Part shown: positions 9,940 through 18,645 of the stretch, piece after piece | How positions within the stretch are numbered: the stretch's first letter is position 1 | Layout of the letters: each line of letters opens with the position of its first letter | From: Salifodinibacter halophilus | GTDB taxonomy: Bacteria; Pseudomonadota; Gammaproteobacteria; Nevskiales; Salinisphaeraceae | Assembly: GCA_012999515.1 (NCBI GenBank) | Contig: JABEEB010000001.1 | Coordinates: 1,364,001 to 1,428,000, forward strand | Length of the DNA: 64,000 bases | Reading direction: 5' to 3' | Position numbers and translations under genes: made by a program | Notes under the pieces: model-generated | The model's database searches: none | Told to the model about the DNA's origin: nothing | The model's input: only the letters and a program-made list of their open reading frames with translations

Positions 9940-11655
9940 TCAAGCGGTTGCCGGCTCGCCTATGTGCGAGTGAAAGTCCAGGCCAGCCGTCGTTTCAGCG
10001 ATAACGCCCGCACGGATCACAAAGTCGCCGAAGGGTTCGCCGGCGCTGGCTTCGACCGCATAACGGTTAATCAGCGGCGTGAGCTCCGCCAGGATTTCGG
10101 CTTCGCCAATGTTTTCACGGTAGAGTTTGTTCAACCGTTCGCCATTCCAAGCGCCGCCGAGGTAGACATTGTATTTCCCCACGGCTTTGCCAACAAACGC
10201 GATTTCCGCGTTGTAAGGACGCGCACAGCCGTTCGGACAGCCAGTCATACGCACGACAATCGCATTATCACCGATGCCAGCATCTTCCTGCACCGCCTGG
10301 ATCTTGTCGATAAGTTGCGGCAGGTAGCGTTCGGATTCGGCCATGGCCATACCGCAGGTCGGAAACGCGACACACGACATGGCACTGTAGCGCAGACGCG
10401 ACAGCGAGCCTCCGTCATCCAACCTGTAGTCACGGATAATGCGTTCGATCTCGGCACACGCGTCGTCGGCGATGTTGGCCACGATTACGTTGTGATTGCA
10501 GGTCATGCGAAATTCGCCTTCGTGCGCATCGGCTAGTGCGCGAAAGCCGGATTTCAGCCGCTGCCCATCGTCGAAATCGGCGATGCGGCCGTTTTCGACG
10601 AATAACGTGACGTGCCAACGGCCGTTTTCGGCCTGCCGCCAGCCAAGTGGATCGCCGTTGCGGTCGAACTGGTAGCTACGCGGCTCGCTCAAGGCAAGGT
10701 CGGCGCGTTCGGCGAGCTGCGCGTGCAACCAATCCACGCCATGGTCGTCGATGGTGTATTTGAAGCGCGCGTGCTTGCGGTTTTCGCGGTCGCCATAGTC
10801 GCGTTGAATAGCGACCAGGGTTTCGACCGTATCCAAAATTTGGTCCGGTGTGGCAAAACCGATAACGCTGGCCAGCCGTGGATAGGTCGCAGTTTCGCCG
10901 TGGGTCATGCCCATACCGCCGCCGACAGCGACGTTGAAACCAGCCAACTCACCGTTTTCGACGATCGCGATCAAGCCGATGTCATTGGCCAGGACGTCGC
11001 AATCATTCTCCGGCGGGATCGCGATCCCTACTTTGAATTTGCGCGGCAGATAGGACGTGCCGTAAAGCGGCTCATGCTCGGGCTCGTCGGAAACTGGCGC
11101 ATCCAGCCACAGCTCATCGTAGGCTCGCGAGCGCCACATCAGTCGTTCGCTGATGCGGTGCGACCAGTCGTGGATTTCACGGTGCAACGCCGATTCGTGC
11201 GGGTTGGCGTTAGCGATGACATTACGGTTATCGTCGCCGCAGCCGCCCTTGCTATCCAGATCGACAGCATCGAGCGCCTGGATTAGCGGCTTCAGATTGT
11301 GCTTGGCCACGCCGTGGAACTGGAACGTCTGGCGCGTGGTGATGCGAAGTGTTTCATTGCCGTAGTTATCGGCGATATCGTCGCAAGCAAGCCACTGGGC
11401 GGGCGTAAGCGTGCCAGCCGGTAAACGCATGCGCACCATGAACTGGTAATAAGGCTCCAGTTTTTGGTGTTTGCGCTCGGAGCGGACGTCGCGATCGTCC
11501 TGCTGGTAGAAACCGTGAAACTTGGTCAGTTGCGTGTCGTCGTCGGCGATCGCACCGGTCAACTCATCCGCGAGACCCGCCTCGATAGTCCCGCGCAGGT
11601 AATTGGATTCCAGCTTGATATGCTCGACGTTCGACAGCTTAGCGTTGTCGTTCAT
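9940..11655 (-). CDS. cysI: Sulfite reductase (NADPH) hemoprotein beta subunit
   Basis: A 571-residue siroheme/4Fe-4S protein that reduces sulfite to sulfide for cysteine synthesis. The siroheme/cluster cysteines appear as SCVAFPTCGMAMAESER and TGCPNGCARPYNAE near residues 430 and 475. The N-terminal half has RITTRQTFQFHGV and GGCGDDNRNV, typical of CysI. Starts at ATG 11655, 57 bases after the cysJ stop, in a cysJ-cysI operon. No cysH is in the window. Confidence 0.97.
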   Translation of the reverse strand: MNDNAKLSNVEHIKLESNYLRGTIEAGLADELTGAIADDDTQLTKFHGFYQQDDRDVRSERKHQKLEPYYQFMVRMRLPAGTLTPAQWLACDDIADNYGNETLRITTRQTFQFHGVAKHNLKPLIQALDAVDLDSKGGCGDDNRNVIANANPHESALHREIHDWSHRISERLMWRSRAYDELWLDAPVSDEPEHEPLYGTSYLPRKFKVGIAIPPENDCDVLANDIGLIAIVENGELAGFNVAVGGGMGMTHGETATYPRLASVIGFATPDQILDTVETLVAIQRDYGDRENRKHARFKYTIDDHGVDWLHAQLAERADLALSEPRSYQFDRNGDPLGWRQAENGRWHVTLFVENGRIADFDDGQRLKSGFRALADAHEGEFRMTCNHNVIVANIADDACAEIERIIRDYRLDDGGSLSRLRYSAMSCVAFPTCGMAMAESERYLPQLIDKIQAVQEDAGIGDNAIVVRMTGCPNGCARPYNAEIAFVGKAVGKYNVYLGGAWNGERLNKLYRENIGEAEILAELTPLINRYAVEASAGEPFGDFVIRAGVIAETTAGLDFHSHIGEPATA

Positions 11656-11712
11656 GATGATTCGCTACTTCGGTGGCACACGGCTGGCGCGTAGCGCCTT
11701 GCCCATAATTAA

Positions 11713-13554
11713 TCAATAAACGTCGCGTTGGTAGCGCTTGTCTTTTTGCAGCTGCTTCAGGCGCGCCGCTGCGTCGTCCTCGGATAGACCTGCATTGTCG
11801 CCGATAATCCGGATCAGTGCGTTGTGAACGTCATGGGCCATCGCTTCGGCGTCACCACAAACATAGACAACCGCGCCGTGCTCAATCCAGTCGTAGATCT
11901 CGGCGGCGGCGGCAAGCAGCTTATGCTGAACGTAGACCTTGTCAGACTGGTCGCGTGAAAACGCAACATCCATGCGCGTCAAAAGCCCTTCACGGCGCCA
12001 GCGCAACCAGTCAGTCTGGTAATAGAAATCGGTTCTAAAATGCGGAGCGCCGAAGAAAAGCCAGTTGGCGCCCGTGGCCTCACGTTCTTCACGTTCTTCC
12101 AGGAAGGCGCGAAACGGCGCAATGCCGGTCCCCGGACCGATCATGATGATCGGCACATCGTCGGCCGGCAGCTTGAAGTTCTTATTATGGTCAATATAGA
12201 CCGGCAGCTTCGCGTCATCGCTGCGGTCGGCGAGTTGTACCGAGGCGACCCCATAGCGCGTGCGGCCGTGGGCCTCGTAACGAAGTGCATCGACCGTCAA
12301 ATGAACTTCATCGGGGTTGGCGGTATAACTCGAAGCGATCGAATACAGCCGCGGCGGCAGCTTACGCAGCAGACGCACGAATTCGGCCGCAGTTACGCCC
12401 GTGATCGGGTAATCCCGGACTAAATCAACGATATAGCGCCCCGCCATATACGCCGACAACTCTTCTCGCCGATCTTCACCAAGCATGGCGCTTAACTCGT
12501 CGCTGTCGGCATGGTGGGCATATGCTTCCACAAACGGCCGCGTCAGCGTGGTGATCTCGTAGTCGCGCGTGAGCGCGTCTTCCAACGTCGTTTCACCGTC
12601 GGTGCCAGTCACTTCGTCGGCCGGCGACAGGCCCAAGATTTCGATCAGTTCCGCGACCACGTCAGGGTCGTTTTCCGGCAGGATGCCCAGCGAATCGCCC
12701 GGCTCCCATACCAGGCCGCTATCCTCGGTATCGAGCTCGATGTGGCGGACTTCCCGGGGCGAACCGCGGCCGTTCAGGGTGACGTTGGTTAAGACCTCGG
12801 TCGTATACGGATTCTTGCGCGAATAAGTATCACCCCCCGACTGAGTGTTCGCGCTATGCATCGGCGTGACTGTCGGATGGGCGTCGGCTGCTGCAGTCGC
12901 ACCGCCGAGTTGCTCCTTGAACGTTTCGACCACATTGCCGATCCAGGTCTCGGCCGGATCATCAAAATCCACATCGAGATCGACGCGCTCGGCGACGCGC
13001 TCGGCACCGAGTGCTTCGAGCTGGCGGTCGAAGTCCTTGCCGGTCTGGCAAAAATTATCGTAGCTGGTGTCGCCGAAAGCCAGCACCGAGTAACGCACGC
13101 CATCCAGTTTCGGCGCTTTTTTCGAGAAAATGAGTTCGTGCAGTTCCTCGGCATTGTCCGGTGGTTCGCCCTCGCCGTGGGTCGAGGCAAGCACCACAAT
13201 ATTTTTCTCGGATTTCAGGTTTTTCGGCTTATAGTCGAGCATGTCTTGGGCCGTGGCATTCAAGCCTTCGGCTTGTGCGCGCTCGACGAACTGCTCTGCT
13301 ACGTCTTCAGCGTTGCCGGTCTGCGAGCCATAAAGCACAGTCAACGACTCATCGGTCGCGCTGGCCGCTACCGGTGCAGCCGCAGCCTGGGGCGTGGCAA
13401 CCGCGCCCGCGGCACTATCGGCATTAATACCCGCCAAGTATCCACTAATCCACGTTAGCTGATTGGCGCTCAGACTCTGAATCAGCGTATTCAGCGTCTC
13501 GGCCTGATTAGCGTCCAGCGGGCTCGTATATTCGTCAACCGATTTCCCAGTCAT
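11713..13554 (-). CDS. cysJ: Sulfite reductase (NADPH) flavoprotein alpha subunit
   Basis: A 613-residue diflavin reductase that passes electrons from NADPH through FAD and FMN to CysI. Order of domains: a flavodoxin-like FMN domain (LTVLYGSQTGNAEDVAE at about 73-90, STHGEGEPPDNA at about 122), an FAD-binding domain with RLYSIASS (about 388), and a C-terminal NADPH domain (GPGTGIAPFRAFLEER). It ends YQRDVY, as CysJ proteins do. First gene of the operon. The upstream region is AT-rich and divergent from the lipoprotein gene. Confidence 0.97.
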   Translation of the reverse strand: MTGKSVDEYTSPLDANQAETLNTLIQSLSANQLTWISGYLAGINADSAAGAVATPQAAAAPVAASATDESLTVLYGSQTGNAEDVAEQFVERAQAEGLNATAQDMLDYKPKNLKSEKNIVVLASTHGEGEPPDNAEELHELIFSKKAPKLDGVRYSVLAFGDTSYDNFCQTGKDFDRQLEALGAERVAERVDLDVDFDDPAETWIGNVVETFKEQLGGATAAADAHPTVTPMHSANTQSGGDTYSRKNPYTTEVLTNVTLNGRGSPREVRHIELDTEDSGLVWEPGDSLGILPENDPDVVAELIEILGLSPADEVTGTDGETTLEDALTRDYEITTLTRPFVEAYAHHADSDELSAMLGEDRREELSAYMAGRYIVDLVRDYPITGVTAAEFVRLLRKLPPRLYSIASSYTANPDEVHLTVDALRYEAHGRTRYGVASVQLADRSDDAKLPVYIDHNKNFKLPADDVPIIMIGPGTGIAPFRAFLEEREEREATGANWLFFGAPHFRTDFYYQTDWLRWRREGLLTRMDVAFSRDQSDKVYVQHKLLAAAAEIYDWIEHGAVVYVCGDAEAMAHDVHNALIRIIGDNAGLSEDDAAARLKQLQKDKRYQRDVY

Positions 13555-13763
13555 GGCGTTATGGCGCTCACTCCCGAAACCATTCAGCCCCCATTGTCGG
13601 GCTGGTTATTCAAAATAAAACGTCTATTTTATTCTTTTTTTATTACGCAACGATTTGACGCCGGCGTGTCAGCGCCCTATCCCGGCCTACACCGCCGCCC
13701 CAGTAGCGTATTATCGGCATCAACTACATGTGCTCGCAAAGCCTCCTCTGCTAGGATCCCGTC
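13555..13763. promoter_or_regulatory. Divergent promoter region of cysJ and a transglycosylase lipoprotein gene
   Basis: 209 bases between two divergent starts. A sharply AT-rich stretch (about 13608-13652, including TATTTTATTCTTTTTTTATTACG) stands out from the GC-rich surroundings. It is a plausible place for a CysB-type activator site and sigma-70 elements, but no defined operator could be assigned. Confidence 0.45.
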
Positions 13764-14375
13764 ATGCGCTGGGGATGGTTAACCGTAATCTTGATGGGCA
13801 CTCTAGTGGCCGGCTGCGTGACAGCACCGCCACAAAACCCATCGAATGTCTGTTCGATCTTCCGCGAAAAAGACGATTGGTACAGTAACGCCAAGCAGTC
13901 AGCCGATCGCTGGCGAGCCCCAATCCCCGTACAGATGGCGATCATCCATCAAGAATCCGGGTACCAGGCCCAAGCCAAACCGGCCCGGAACTACGTGCTC
14001 GGCTTCATTCCCTGGGGGCACATATCTTCAGCCTACGGCTATACGCAGGCCCTGGATGCGACCTGGGAACGCTATGAAAACGCCACGGGCAACGGCGGCG
14101 CCGACCGCGACGATTTCGGCGACGCAACCAACTTCGTCGGCTGGTACATGACCGTCACACACAAGAAGCTCGGCATCCCGATGCGCGCCGCACGCCGGCA
14201 ATATCTGGCCTATTACTTCGGCCAAGCCGGCTATCAGCGCGGCGCTTATCGCGGCCATCCCAAGATTCAGCGCGTCGCGCGCAACGTGGCCCAAACAGCC
14301 AACCGCTATAACCGCCAATTGGCGAGTTGCCGCCAGGAGCTGGAAAACCGGGGCCACTGGTGGTGGCCATTCTAA
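13764..14375 (+). CDS. SLT-type transglycosylase-like lipoprotein
   Basis: 203 residues. The N-terminus has a type II signal peptide with lipobox LVAGC (Cys18), so the protein is lipidated and faces the periplasm. The core IPVQMAIIHQESGYQAQ (residues 54-70) has the Glu64-Ser pair of lysozyme-like lytic transglycosylases. It is followed by SSAYGYTQALDATWERY, the usual second motif (YGxxQ). The likely role is cleaving peptidoglycan glycan strands. The C-terminus is tryptophan-rich (GHWWWPF). Single gene, divergent from cysJ and convergent with cyoE. Confidence 0.85.
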   Translation: MRWGWLTVILMGTLVAGCVTAPPQNPSNVCSIFREKDDWYSNAKQSADRWRAPIPVQMAIIHQESGYQAQAKPARNYVLGFIPWGHISSAYGYTQALDATWERYENATGNGGADRDDFGDATNFVGWYMTVTHKKLGIPMRAARRQYLAYYFGQAGYQRGAYRGHPKIQRVARNVAQTANRYNRQLASCRQELENRGHWWWPF

Positions 14376-14395
14376 CGCGACCAGCCCGGCCCGAC

Positions 14396-15304
14396 CTACG
14401 CGATGAACCACGCGAGGTAGTGATCGAGCAACAACGCTAGAAACAGCGCCATTAGATAGATGATGGAATAACCAAACATCCGCATACCGAGGCCTGACCG
14501 CCGCGCGAATTTCAAACGAACAGCGTGAAAAACGAACCAACCAGATAAGCCGATGGTCGCGATCAGGTACAGCCAGCCACTCATGCCGACGGCAAACGGC
14601 AGCAACGACACCACAAACAGTACAACGCTATAAACGAGCACCTGCGTCCGCGTGTGCTCGACGCCATGGGTGACCGGCAACATCGGGATGTCGGCGTCGG
14701 CGTATTCGGTATAGCGCTCGATGGCCAGCGCCCAGAAATGCGGCGGCGTCCACACAAAGATGATTAGAAACAACACAAGCGCGTCGATACCGACTTCGCC
14801 TGTCATCGCAGCCCAGCCGAGCAGCGGCGGCGCCGCGCCCGAGGCACCGCCGATGACGATATTCTGCGGTGTAGCACGCTTCAAGTAGACCGTATAAATC
14901 CCAGCATAGCCGACAAGCGTCGCCAGGGTGAGCCAAGCTGTCAGCGCATTGACCAGTGTCAACAAGACCGCCATCCCCGAGGCGCCAAGCAACACCGCAA
15001 AAGCGATCGCACGGGGCATATCAATATGCCCCGTGACGATCGGCCGCTTATTGGTGCGCGCCATGTGCGCATCCACGCGCCGATCCAGAATCTGATTAAC
15101 GGCCGCAGCTGAGGCGGCCATCAGCGTGATGCCGAGCGTGCCGAACACGAACGGAGCGATCGGCACAACGCCCGGCGCCGCGAGCAGCATGCCGATGATC
15201 GCCGTGAAGACAATCAGCATCACCACGCGGGGTTTGCACAGCTCGTAATAGTCGCCGAGGCGTTGCGACCAGTCGCCGGTGTGTGCGGGTTTTGTCTTGG
15301 CCAT
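14396..15304 (-). CDS. cyoE: Protoheme IX farnesyltransferase (heme O synthase)
   Basis: About 302 residues, an inner-membrane UbiA-type prenyltransferase that adds a farnesyl group to heme b, giving heme O for terminal oxidases. The substrate motif NQILDRRVDAHMARTNKRP (about residue 75) carries the aspartates that bind Mg-diphosphate. VWTPPHFWALAI is the second conserved loop. Multiple hydrophobic helices follow. Start ATG 15304 (MAKTKPAHTGDW) is preferred to an in-frame extension to 15427, which has no family counterpart. No oxidase subunits are adjacent. Also called ctaB. Confidence 0.94.
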   Translation of the reverse strand: MAKTKPAHTGDWSQRLGDYYELCKPRVVMLIVFTAIIGMLLAAPGVVPIAPFVFGTLGITLMAASAAAVNQILDRRVDAHMARTNKRPIVTGHIDMPRAIAFAVLLGASGMAVLLTLVNALTAWLTLATLVGYAGIYTVYLKRATPQNIVIGGASGAAPPLLGWAAMTGEVGIDALVLFLIIFVWTPPHFWALAIERYTEYADADIPMLPVTHGVEHTRTQVLVYSVVLFVVSLLPFAVGMSGWLYLIATIGLSGWFVFHAVRLKFARRSGLGMRMFGYSIIYLMALFLALLLDHYLAWFIA

Positions 15305-15430
15305 GGGGTCGAATTGACTGGCGGGCGGCGTGATTGTCACCAATGATAGCAACCGGGCCGACTCGTTAGCCCGGTCCATGACATCCAGCCATCGCCACCC
15401 CGATCTCCCAACCTCCGGATGCGGCACTAT

Positions 15431-16813
15431 TTATAATGCCGCGTCGATCTCGCCTTCAAAGAAAAGGCCAAAAGTCACGTTGGCTTGCCAGTGCCAGTTG
15501 CCATCGTTCGGCCCAATACCAGCCAGCCCCGCATTGCGCCCCGCAATGCCTTCAAGCCAGACAAACAACGGGCCGTGGTGGACCGCCAACCCCGTAACGT
15601 TGAAGGCCGTATCACCGATGCGCTGGCCGGCAGCGTCAAATTCGCCCTCATCCGAGTGAAGATAACCCGCATCGTTGTAGAGCTTGAAACTTACATCGTC
15701 ACCGCCAAGCGCGGGTAGTCGGCGCGCTATGTTTAAGCCATAAATCTGGCCACGCGCCGGCAGTCGCGACGGGAAACCGTAGTGCTCGATCGCAACCGAG
15801 TCGGTCGGCAGCGACGTGCCCTCAAAACGCTGGCCATCCGGCACGTCGAAATTGAACTGGACGATTTGGGCCTGGAACCCCCAAGGCCCATAGTCACCTG
15901 CTGCACCGGCAGTCAATGCGAAGCGATGGCCGCCGGCCTCGTGTGCGCCGACCGACAGCCGACCACCGCGGGCGGCAAACGAGAAGGTCGCATGATCGCC
16001 GTCGCGTGCGCCGGTGGTATAGGCCGTGCGCAGGTTAAGACCGTTGATACGCTCATATCCCCCGGACGGGTTGGTGCCATAAGTCGCATGCTGACCGGCA
16101 TCGTCGTTTTTGAAGACGTCGGCATCGAACCGCCACGGCCCGCGCTCATAGCGATAACCAACGCCAGCAGCCTGATTATTGGTGTAGCCCGTGAAGTGGG
16201 CCAAGCTTCCCCAGAAGCCGTAAAAGCCGTAACGCAGGTTACCGAACGGCACTTGGTAGAAGCCTGCCTTAAAGCGGTGCTGATCGGCCGCGCCGAAGTC
16301 GCGTGCCGCCCACCCATAGTGGAAGATATCGCCGTTCTCGAAATTGTAGAAGCGCTGCTCAAGGCCGAACGACCAGCGCTTGTACTGCCCCTGCGCATTG
16401 AACACCACACGACCGAAGCTCGCGCTGCCACCGGCCGTGTTGTCGAGCGCCGACTGTTTTTTCTCGTACTCGACAGTTGCCGAGCCGCCCAGTGTCAGTG
16501 TTTTGTTGGGCCGGCTATGTTGTTGCGAGCCACCGTCTTCGATCTCGGCTGTATCGGTTGTCGCATCGGCCGAGGGCTTGCCACGGCGCTGCGCCTTTTT
16601 GAGGCTATGTATCTCAGCCTGTAAGTGATCGAGCTGTTTTTTCAACTTGTCGAGCTTCGACGTTTTTGTTTTCACAGAGGCCGAAACCGATGGTGCTACC
16701 GAAACGGCAATTACTACGATCAACGAGACGAGCGACGCCGGGGCCGGGGCCGGGGCCGGGGCCGGGGCCGGGGCCGGACGCACGGTGACCAAGCCATAAT
16801 TTCTAAGATACAT
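15431..16813 (-). CDS. OprP/OprO-type phosphate-selective porin family protein
   Basis: About 460 residues. The n-region ([13 protein letters not shown]) is followed by seven Pro-Ala dipeptides, a hydrophobic core ([16 protein letters not shown]) and a probable cut after SVSA. Next comes a short coiled coil ([20 protein letters not shown]) as in OprP-type porins, a linker, and a beta-rich barrel with [16 protein letters not shown] and QAGFYQ-like strands ([11 protein letters not shown]). Start ATG 16813 (or 16819) lies inside the end of bioB, so translation is probably coupled. The Pro-Ala block is encoded by a hexanucleotide repeat. The substrate is unknown, and phosphate or polyphosphate is only the family guess. 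Confidence 0.72.
   Translation of the reverse strand: MYLRNYGLVTVRPAPAPAPAPAPAPASLVSLIVVIAVSVAPSVSASVKTKTSKLDKLKKQLDHLQAEIHSLKKAQRRGKPSADATTDTAEIEDGGSQQHSRPNKTLTLGGSATVEYEKKQSALDNTAGGSASFGRVVFNAQGQYKRWSFGLEQRFYNFENGDIFHYGWAARDFGAADQHRFKAGFYQVPFGNLRYGFYGFWGSLAHFTGYTNNQAAGVGYRYERGPWRFDADVFKNDDAGQHATYGTNPSGGYERINGLNLRTAYTTGARDGDHATFSFAARGGRLSVGAHEAGGHRFALTAGAAGDYGPWGFQAQIVQFNFDVPDGQRFEGTSLPTDSVAIEHYGFPSRLPARGQIYGLNIARRLPALGGDDVSFKLYNDAGYLHSDEGEFDAAGQRIGDTAFNVTGLAVHHGPLFVWLEGIAGRNAGLAGIGPNDGNWHWQANVTFGLFFEGEIDAAL
16740..16775. repeat. (GGGGCC)6 hexanucleotide tandem repeat
   Basis: Six perfect copies of GGGGCC on the plus strand, flanked by CC and GG so that the pure tract is about 40 bases. On the coding (minus) strand it encodes alternating Pro-Ala in the porin signal-peptide region. 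Unit gain or loss keeps the frame. Six G4 runs on the plus strand could fold as a G-quadruplex. Confidence 0.97.
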
Positions 16814-17801
16814 GGGCATCAACTTCGTTTGTCTTGGCTCGAGCATCCACTTGTGTTTCAGGCTCGATCCCAAGTCGGTCGAGCAACGCAAGATCAGCCC
16901 GGTGGCTCGGGTTATCGGTGGTTAACAAGCTGTCGCCGTAGAAGATCGAATTGGCCCCGGCGAGGAAACATAGCGCCTGGGTGGCATCGTTCATGTCGTC
17001 ACGCCCGGCGGACAAACGCACATAGGCGCCGGGCATGGTGATACGCGCAACGGCGATCACGCGTACGAAATCGAACGGGTCGATCGGCTCGGCGTCAGCC
17101 AGTGGCGTGCCAGGCACACGGATGAGGTTGTTAATGGGTACGCTTTCCGGTTGCGGCTCCAGCGTGGCCAATTGCCGGATTAACTCGGCACGTTCGTTGG
17201 TCGTCTCACCCATCCCCAGGATGCCGCCGCAGCAGACCTTCAATCCCGCCTCGGCCACATTGGCCAACGTCTCTAGCCGGTCGTCATAGGTCCGTGTGGT
17301 GATGATCCGTTCGTAGTGCGCCGGCGACGTATCCAGATTATGGTTGTAATAATCCAGCCCGGCCTCGGCCAAACGCTCGGCTTGGCGCGCGGTCAGCATG
17401 CCGAGGGTGATGCACGTCTCCAATCCTTCGGCCTGGACGGCTTCGAGACGCTCAATGACGCGTTCGAGGTTGGCGTCGCTTGGCGCCCGCCAAGCCGCGC
17501 CCATGCAAAAACGGGTAGCGCCGGCGGCGCGCGCCCGGCCAGCGGCAGCCCGCACCTCCTCGACCGGCATCAATTTTTCGGGCTCGACGTGGGTCTGGAA
17601 CCGCACGCTCTGCGGGCAGTAAGCGCAATCTTCCGGACAAGCTCCCGTCTTAATGGAAGCTAACGTCGATAGTTGAACCGAATTCGGATCGAATTTGTCG
17701 CGATGCACGCGTTGCGCGCGGTAGATGAGATCACTTAGCGGTGAAGCCAGTAGATCAGCGATGGCAGCGAACGACCATCCGATATCGTTAGCCGGTGTCA
17801 T
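16803..17801 (-). CDS. bioB: Biotin synthase
   Basis: A 332-residue radical-SAM enzyme that inserts sulfur into dethiobiotin. The cluster motif is CPEDCAYC (Cys55, Cys59, Cys62). Other conserved blocks are [34 protein letters not shown] and the C-terminal [18 protein letters not shown]. Start ATG 17801 (MTPANDIGW) matches the family better than the in-frame extension to 17858. The gene is divergent from comF, and the stop overlaps the start of the downstream porin. No other bio genes are in the window. Confidence 0.96.
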   Translation of the reverse strand: MTPANDIGWSFAAIADLLASPLSDLIYRAQRVHRDKFDPNSVQLSTLASIKTGACPEDCAYCPQSVRFQTHVEPEKLMPVEEVRAAAGRARAAGATRFCMGAAWRAPSDANLERVIERLEAVQAEGLETCITLGMLTARQAERLAEAGLDYYNHNLDTSPAHYERIITTRTYDDRLETLANVAEAGLKVCCGGILGMGETTNERAELIRQLATLEPQPESVPINNLIRVPGTPLADAEPIDPFDFVRVIAVARITMPGAYVRLSAGRDDMNDATQALCFLAGANSIFYGDSLLTTDNPSHRADLALLDRLGIEPETQVDARAKTNEVDAHVS

Positions 17802-17861
17802 AGTCTCCCAGGTTGTCAATTTCAGCGCGAGCTTCGCCTGTCTCCACGCCTTTGTCAAAAA

Positions 17862-18575
17862 ATGAAATTAAATATTTTTTACAATTGGTTAAATATTAAT
17901 CTTTTTGTGTTCGGTAACCACTGTGTCCTTTGCCGCGCACGAACTGCTAACGACAGTGGGTGTTGCGATGGCTGCTGGCACGATTTGCCGTTTCTAGCGC
18001 GGGCCTGCCGGTACTGTGCGGTGCCATTACCAGCCAACGCCGCTGCCACCGTTTGCAGCGATTGCCAACGCCATCCATCCTTCGATAACGCCGTCGCCGC
18101 GTTCACGTATCAAGAACCGATACGCTGGCTGATTACCGGCCTGAAATTCCGCGGCCGACGCGAATACGCGCGATTGTTGGCTGCCGGGCTTGCGAGCCGC
18201 ATCGATCAGGCCCTCGAGCCGGTCCCCGATGTACTCATACCCGTGCCTTTGCACGATGCCGACTATAGGCGACGCGGCTTCAACCAGGCCGAATTGTTAG
18301 CGCGGCTGATTGCGCGTCGAACTGGCCTCGCGCTTGACTGTCGGCTTATATCGCGTATCGCCGACACTCCGGCCCAGAGCACACTGACCGCTAAGCAGCG
18401 CCGCACCAACCTGCGGGGCGCATTCTCCTGTCGCACGGAGATCGCCGGCCGGCGGATCGCGCTTGTTGACGACGTGGTGACCACGGGCGCGACCGCAGCG
18501 GAACTCGCCCGCGAACTCCGGCGAGCCGGTGCCGCAAGCGTCTCGGTTTATTGCGTAGCGCGTGCCACCGTTTAG
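17862..18575 (+). CDS. comF: ComF-family phosphoribosyltransferase-like protein
   Basis: Up to 237 residues. The N-terminal zinc-finger-like part has CVLC, CDGC, CRYC and CSDC pairs, followed by a type I phosphoribosyltransferase fold ending in the PRPP loop [16 protein letters not shown]. ComF proteins are linked to DNA uptake in naturally transformable bacteria. The first 15 codons (17862-17906) are very AT-rich and resemble promoter DNA. GTG 17907, just before GNHCVLC, is an alternative start. Neither start has an obvious Shine-Dalgarno. Divergent from bioB and convergent with recG. Confidence 0.88.
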   Translation: MKLNIFYNWLNINLFVFGNHCVLCRARTANDSGCCDGCWHDLPFLARACRYCAVPLPANAAATVCSDCQRHPSFDNAVAAFTYQEPIRWLITGLKFRGRREYARLLAAGLASRIDQALEPVPDVLIPVPLHDADYRRRGFNQAELLARLIARRTGLALDCRLISRIADTPAQSTLTAKQRRTNLRGAFSCRTEIAGRRIALVDDVVTTGATAAELARELRRAGAASVSVYCVARATV

Positions 18576-18645
18576 CGCCAAACGATACCGACAGCGCCAT
18601 CGACTGCTCGCCGCCGTCGACATCGTTGGACCGGACTATTTCTGG

